Source of the DNA: Phormidesmis priestleyi Ana
Lineage (GTDB): Bacteria > Cyanobacteriota > Cyanobacteriia > Phormidesmidales > Phormidesmidaceae
NCBI GenBank assembly: GCA_001314865.1
Contig: LJZR01000009.1
Span: forward strand, 62,001 to 126,000
Direction: 5' to 3'
Length of the DNA: 64,000 nt
Of the stretch, positions 60,626 through 64,000 are shown one piece after another (the first letter of the stretch is position 1; each line of letters starts with the position of its first letter). The notes beneath the pieces were generated by a model. The model was given only the letters and a program-made list of their open reading frames with translations, was not told the origin of the DNA and did no database searches. A program made the position numbers and the translations under genes.

Positions 60626-63142
60626 TCATGCTTCTGGGAAAAGGGATTCTAAGAAGAGTATTTTGATTAAACTTTCTATGCGAGGTGAGAAGTCGTAGGG
60701 CTGCGGACCATCAATATGTCGGCTGATAGTACCAAACCCTAAGCGTTGATTTTTATTAGAAAGTACTGTTGCTTCTGTTACCCATTCATAAAATGTGGAT
60801 GAAGCCGCTAAGCTATCGTTAAGATTATTTGTAAGAGAACTAATGTAGTTTGCTGGTGGAAATTCTCCGGCTTCTGTGGGTTGAGTCAAGGCTTTAGTTA
60901 AGTACCGATCGCTCTCTTGGGGATTTTGCCAAGCTGCGATCGCCATTCCCGCCGCAGTTTTTTTGCTCACTTCAACCTCAATCTTTTCCCCTGGCCCGGT
61001 CAGTGCTAGCGCTAACATCGCTTTATTCAACGGTGTAGGCACTTTTTCAAAAGCCGTCCGCGCTTTATCAAAGTCTCCTTGCCACCAGCTGAGGCTACCT
61101 AAAATTTGATAGTAATGAGCCCTAGATGTTTCGGTCTTGGCTTGGGCTAAGCGCTGATTGAGTTTTGCTTCATAGCTAGCCAGCACCTGAGGGTAAAATG
61201 CTGCTAGCTCTAGACTTTGCCAAATGGGGCTAGTGATTAAAACAGGCTGCTGCATCAGTTCGGTGACCATTGCCTGAAGCGCCTCTTTGGTTTTACCTTC
61301 CTTAAGTAGGCTGTAGCCCAGCGCGAAGAAAACGCCTTTTTTGCCAGGGACGAGCTGGGTCGCTTTGAGAAAGTTTTGGGTTGCCGCTTGCGGATTTGAA
61401 TTGACCTGAAGCCAGCCTAAGTTAGAGTAGCCAAATTCTTGATTTGGAGAGATGGCATTAGCTTTTTCAAACCACTGGACGCTCTCTTGCCTGAGCGATT
61501 CTTGCTGCTGAGGATTTTCGCTTTTGTAGGCGAGTTCTCCCAGGTTCCAGGCGAGCTGATGGGCGTAGTAGGGTTCCCAAGGGGCTGTTTCGTGAGCTTT
61601 GGTGAGGTAGGTGACAAAACTGGCAAAGTCGTCTTGCTGAAGGGCTAAAAAGCCCTGACTGGAGAGCATCCAAGCGCGATGGATGGGATAGAGCCACAGC
61701 GAGATAGCGGCTAGTACGCCCGCTCCGGCTAGGGCAATGCGTTTGTGTTGCGTACGGTTTCCTTGGGCTTGGGTTTCAAGTGCTGGATCTAGCCCGTTGG
61801 CGAAGATAAGCGTTGCGATGTAGATGAGAAGTGTGCCACTGATGCAGATGTTGTCTAGCTGGTAGTCGGTTAGGGCGTAGGTGCTGTAGCCTGCGATGCC
61901 GCTAATGACACCGATGATTAAAGGGGTAGGGATCTCTGAGTGGTTGTTCGCTTCAGCGGCATCCTGAGAAGTACCCGGAGAGGTGACCTTACACCAGCGA
62001 ATGCCTAAAAAGGCGATGGATAAAAGCGTAATTGCGGTTAAAAGAATGCCCAGAAGCCCCAGTTCTGCCCAGAGCTGAGCGGGTGTACTGTGGAGCTGAT
62101 AGGTGAGTTCGGCTTCGCGACCGGCCCAGTCAGGACGGTACTTTTGGTAGAGTAAGCTAACGCTGCCGAGCCCTGAGCCGAGGAGCGGATGATCTAACCC
62201 GATGTGCCATCCTGTTGTATTGGTGATGAGGCGGTAGGCCAGTTCACTGCCTTCACCTTTAGAAGCGATCGCGGTAAAAAGCGCGCGAATGCGTTGATTG
62301 CTCGCCCCCCACAGCACTATCCCCACAAAACTCACGACTCCGCTGCTTAGTAACACCCGACGCAGTTTGGGATAGCGAAAAGTCGATAGGCTAATAAACA
62401 CAAAAAGGCTGACTATCAATCCCAGCCAACCGCCTCTAGAGGCGGTACTGTATAGCGTGGCTAAGCCAAGGGCAAATCCAGCGAGCCATATAGGGCGTTG
62501 CCAGCTGCTACGGGAAAAGGCCAGCCCTACCAGAAGCGGTAATGCCAGCATCAGATAACCGGCGACATAGTTTTGGTGGCCGATAGGATGCCAGTTGCGC
62601 AGGGTAAGAATTTGGAGGTCGAAGCTTCTTTCGATGCCGTAGCTTTTGAGCTGTTGTAACGTTTGTTGGTAGGGGCGAACGGTTTGGAAGAACCAAGCAA
62701 CAAGGCTAAAGGCGCTGAAAGTGATGGCCAATGCACCTTGGAAAGTGAGCAAGTGGGAGAGCCGCTGGGATGAGGTGAGCCAGCTGTTGAGCGCGTATAG
62801 GAAGGCGATACCGCAGATGGCAGCCCAGCTGTACCAAAGGGCCTGGTGCCAAAATTGAGCGAAGGCGGCGCTGAGAACAAGAGTGATGCAGCTAGTGCCC
62901 GCTAACCAGTCTAGCCGGTGGCCTAGCGGACGGAATGAACGGTGCCACCAGTGGAAGAGGAGGGCGAGGGGGCCAAGGGTGAGGCCGACTTGCCAAAGGA
63001 AAACCCAGGGCCATTTCACCATAAGACTGTTGCTGTTTGGGAGAAGGGTGAAAAGGACGTAGAAGAGAATTGTGAAGAGAGTGATTGTTTTCGGGAGTAG
63101 GCTGGTGGATTGGGTCGAGGGGGTAATGAGGGTTTTGGTCAT
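60626..63142 (-). CDS. O-antigen ligase/polymerase-like membrane protein with TPR tail
   Basis: 838 residues. About 11-12 membrane helices in the first 490 residues with a conserved large loop (YRLITNTTGWHIGLDHPLLGSGLGSVSLLYQKYRPDWAGREAELTYQLHSTPAQLWAELGLLG) of the Wzy/WaaL/PglL type: the DHPLxGxGxG and HNxxxxLxxExG-like elements are the family hallmarks. The C-terminal 340 residues carry TPR repeats (NPQAATQNFLKATQLVPGKKGVFFALGYSLLKEGKTKEAL). Such enzymes join glycans to lipid A, to other glycans or, in the PglL/TfpO group, to pilin Ser/Thr. Next to pilA, pilin or surface-polysaccharide work is likely; the acceptor is unproven. Confidence 0.88.
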   Translation of the reverse strand: MTKTLITPSTQSTSLLPKTITLFTILFYVLFTLLPNSNSLMVKWPWVFLWQVGLTLGPLALLFHWWHRSFRPLGHRLDWLAGTSCITLVLSAAFAQFWHQALWYSWAAICGIAFLYALNSWLTSSQRLSHLLTFQGALAITFSAFSLVAWFFQTVRPYQQTLQQLKSYGIERSFDLQILTLRNWHPIGHQNYVAGYLMLALPLLVGLAFSRSSWQRPIWLAGFALGLATLYSTASRGGWLGLIVSLFVFISLSTFRYPKLRRVLLSSGVVSFVGIVLWGASNQRIRALFTAIASKGEGSELAYRLITNTTGWHIGLDHPLLGSGLGSVSLLYQKYRPDWAGREAELTYQLHSTPAQLWAELGLLGILLTAITLLSIAFLGIRWCKVTSPGTSQDAAEANNHSEIPTPLIIGVISGIAGYSTYALTDYQLDNICISGTLLIYIATLIFANGLDPALETQAQGNRTQHKRIALAGAGVLAAISLWLYPIHRAWMLSSQGFLALQQDDFASFVTYLTKAHETAPWEPYYAHQLAWNLGELAYKSENPQQQESLRQESVQWFEKANAISPNQEFGYSNLGWLQVNSNPQAATQNFLKATQLVPGKKGVFFALGYSLLKEGKTKEALQAMVTELMQQPVLITSPIWQSLELAAFYPQVLASYEAKLNQRLAQAKTETSRAHYYQILGSLSWWQGDFDKARTAFEKVPTPLNKAMLALALTGPGEKIEVEVSKKTAAGMAIAAWQNPQESDRYLTKALTQPTEAGEFPPANYISSLTNNLNDSLAASSTFYEWVTEATVLSNKNQRLGFGTISRHIDGPQPYDFSPRIESLIKILFLESLFPEA

Positions 63143-63187
63143 GGGGAGATGGGGAGATAGGGAGATAGGGAGATGGGGAGATGGGAG
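63139..63187. repeat. GGGAGAT 7/8-bp tandem repeat
   Basis: Six to seven near-identical copies of (G)GGGAGAT between the two O-antigen ligase-type genes, overlapping the start codon region of the first. Similar simple GGGGAGAT repeats are common in cyanobacterial spacers. Confidence 0.9.
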
Positions 63188-63191
63188 AGAT

Positions 63192-64000
63192 TTACGGGAG
63201 AGATTGGAAGAGTTTGACTACTTTGTGGTCGAGAGGGGAGAATTCGCGAGGTGGGGGTGGAAAGAGATGAAGTTGGTTGATAAGGGGGCTACTGCTGCGG
63301 CCGCCAGCAGAGAGGATGGTGCCGATGAGTTGGGCGGATTGGTTGCGGTAGGCGAAGGATAGGCCCATGCGGAGTTTTGGGTCGGTGGGTTGCTGGGCAG
63401 AGGTGAGCCATTGGCGGAGGTCGGGGTGAGTGGTGATGTGGTTGATAATGGTTTGCTTGTCAATCTCTGCGCTGTCGAAGTTTTTTAAAGCGTCGTTGAG
63501 ATAGTCGTTGGGGGCGAACCAAGCTCGGAGTAAAGCAAGCGCAGACGCAGTTTCGGGGAGACTCGTTTGTAAGGCTTGATTGATCAGATGGATGGATGCT
63601 GTGGGGTCGGTGTCGGCATTTAGAATGGCTTGAGTGAGGGGATTCAATTGGTTAATATCGGCGGTTTGGGGTTGATGGTGCCACCATTTGATTAGGGCTG
63701 TTTGCTGGTTGAGCCATGCATATTGGCCAGAATTAGGCGCAGTGATGGCTAGAATTTGTTGCCACGCGCTTAGGGTTTGCGCTAAAACCTGGGGCAAATG
63801 TGGTTTGAAAGAAGAACTCTCCCAGAGGGGATCGATTAGAAAGCTAGGATTGGAGAGACTTTCGAGAACAAAGGCGGTGATGGCTTGTTGAGTTTTGTTT
63901 TGCTGTAAATATGCATGACCGAGAGTGTAGTAAGTGGCGTGCTGGCTCCGAGGAAACAACAGAGCCGTATGGCGGAGGTGATTTTCGGCTTGTTTAGGCT
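63192..64000 (-). CDS. TPR C-terminal part of a second O-antigen ligase-type paralogue (partial)
   Basis: The frame stays open to the window edge, so only about 270 C-terminal residues are seen. They are TPR-like (HATYYTLGHAYLQQNKTQQAITAFVLESLSNPSFLIDPLWESSSF) and align by pattern with the tail of the neighbouring gene (FFALGYSLLKEGKTKEALQAMVTELMQQPVLITSPIWQSLELA), ending with the shared LGF/LRMG ... FSP motif region. It is therefore likely a tandem paralogue whose membrane part lies beyond the window; a shorter TPR-only protein cannot be excluded. Confidence 0.75.
   Translation of the reverse strand, partial: PKQAENHLRHTALLFPRSQHATYYTLGHAYLQQNKTQQAITAFVLESLSNPSFLIDPLWESSSFKPHLPQVLAQTLSAWQQILAITAPNSGQYAWLNQQTALIKWWHHQPQTADINQLNPLTQAILNADTDPTASIHLINQALQTSLPETASALALLRAWFAPNDYLNDALKNFDSAEIDKQTIINHITTHPDLRQWLTSAQQPTDPKLRMGLSFAYRNQSAQLIGTILSAGGRSSSPLINQLHLFPPPPREFSPLDHKVVKLFQSLP

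Overview
The window is chromosomal DNA of a free-living cyanobacterium. The HIP1 octamer (GCGATCGC) occurs again and again inside genes. The gene set is also diagnostic: ycf34, a high-light-inducible protein, sasA of the Kai clock output, hemJ, menB, lrtA-type hpf, a PAP/fibrillin protein, DUF3134/DUF2811/DUF760 proteins, a cyanobacterial-type tmRNA tag, and the HmpF/HmpBCDE pilus-taxis locus. Genus cannot be fixed from the sequence alone; a Leptolyngbya- or Synechococcales-like organism is only a guess. There are no rRNA genes, ordinary tRNAs, CRISPR arrays, prophage genes or transposases.

Layout. 0-5.4 kb: 3' end of citramalate synthase (cimA), a protein with LPGHRP-type repeats, the tmRNA gene ssrA, mraY, a DUF3134 protein and a PAP/fibrillin protein. 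5.4-12.7 kb: a RecB/Cas4-like nuclease, a cation/proton antiporter with a TrkA-N-like domain, cobI, a TonB-like protein, an unannotated 35-residue membrane peptide, a PHP phosphoesterase and a DUF2811 protein. 12.6-13.5 kb: a 0.9 kb gene-free stretch with a cluster of DnaA-box-like 9-mers beside AT-rich DNA. 13.5-17.1 kb: a phosphonate-type ABC transporter (phnD-phnC-phnE, the permease being a tandem fusion). 17.2-23 kb: murJ, a WD40 Ser/Thr kinase, ycf34 and a CCA-adding/poly(A) polymerase-like enzyme. 23-32.4 kb: an envelope protein of unknown function, a degenerate LysM-M23 protein, an HtrA protease, DUF760, scpB, an ABC ATPase, a small hli gene with an HLR1-type site, hemJ and menB. 32.6-44.9 kb: a Cys-rich small protein, a DUF721 (DciA-like) protein, a SPOR-like membrane protein, a PspA protein, sasA, a CocE/NonD hydrolase, a receiver-PP2C phosphatase, lipB, hpf, grxC and an S4 protein. 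44.9-57.1 kb: the divergent hmpF / hmpB-hmpC-hmpD-(small ORF)-hmpE pilus chemotaxis locus. 57.1-64 kb: glcD, a major-type pilin (pilA), an unknown pilin-linked gene and two tandem O-antigen ligase/TPR-type genes, the second running off the window.

Functional themes. The last 20 kb forms a type IV pilus taxis and surface-glycan neighbourhood: chemosensory array, pilin, and candidate pilin glycosylation or polysaccharide polymerisation enzymes. The rest is a mosaic of core cyanobacterial housekeeping: cell-wall precursors (mraY, murJ), light and clock regulation (hli, sasA, lrtA/hpf), cofactors (cobI, lipB, menB, hemJ) and RNA metabolism (ssrA, CCA enzyme).

A striking feature is the abundance of short exact tandem duplications of 9-24 bp. 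They occur in spacers and, in frame, inside genes, especially in the acidic linkers of the HmpD and HmpE proteins. Starts were moved from the longest open frame where a better ATG and Shine-Dalgarno sequence lay inside. Functions are read from protein motifs by eye; no database search was possible.
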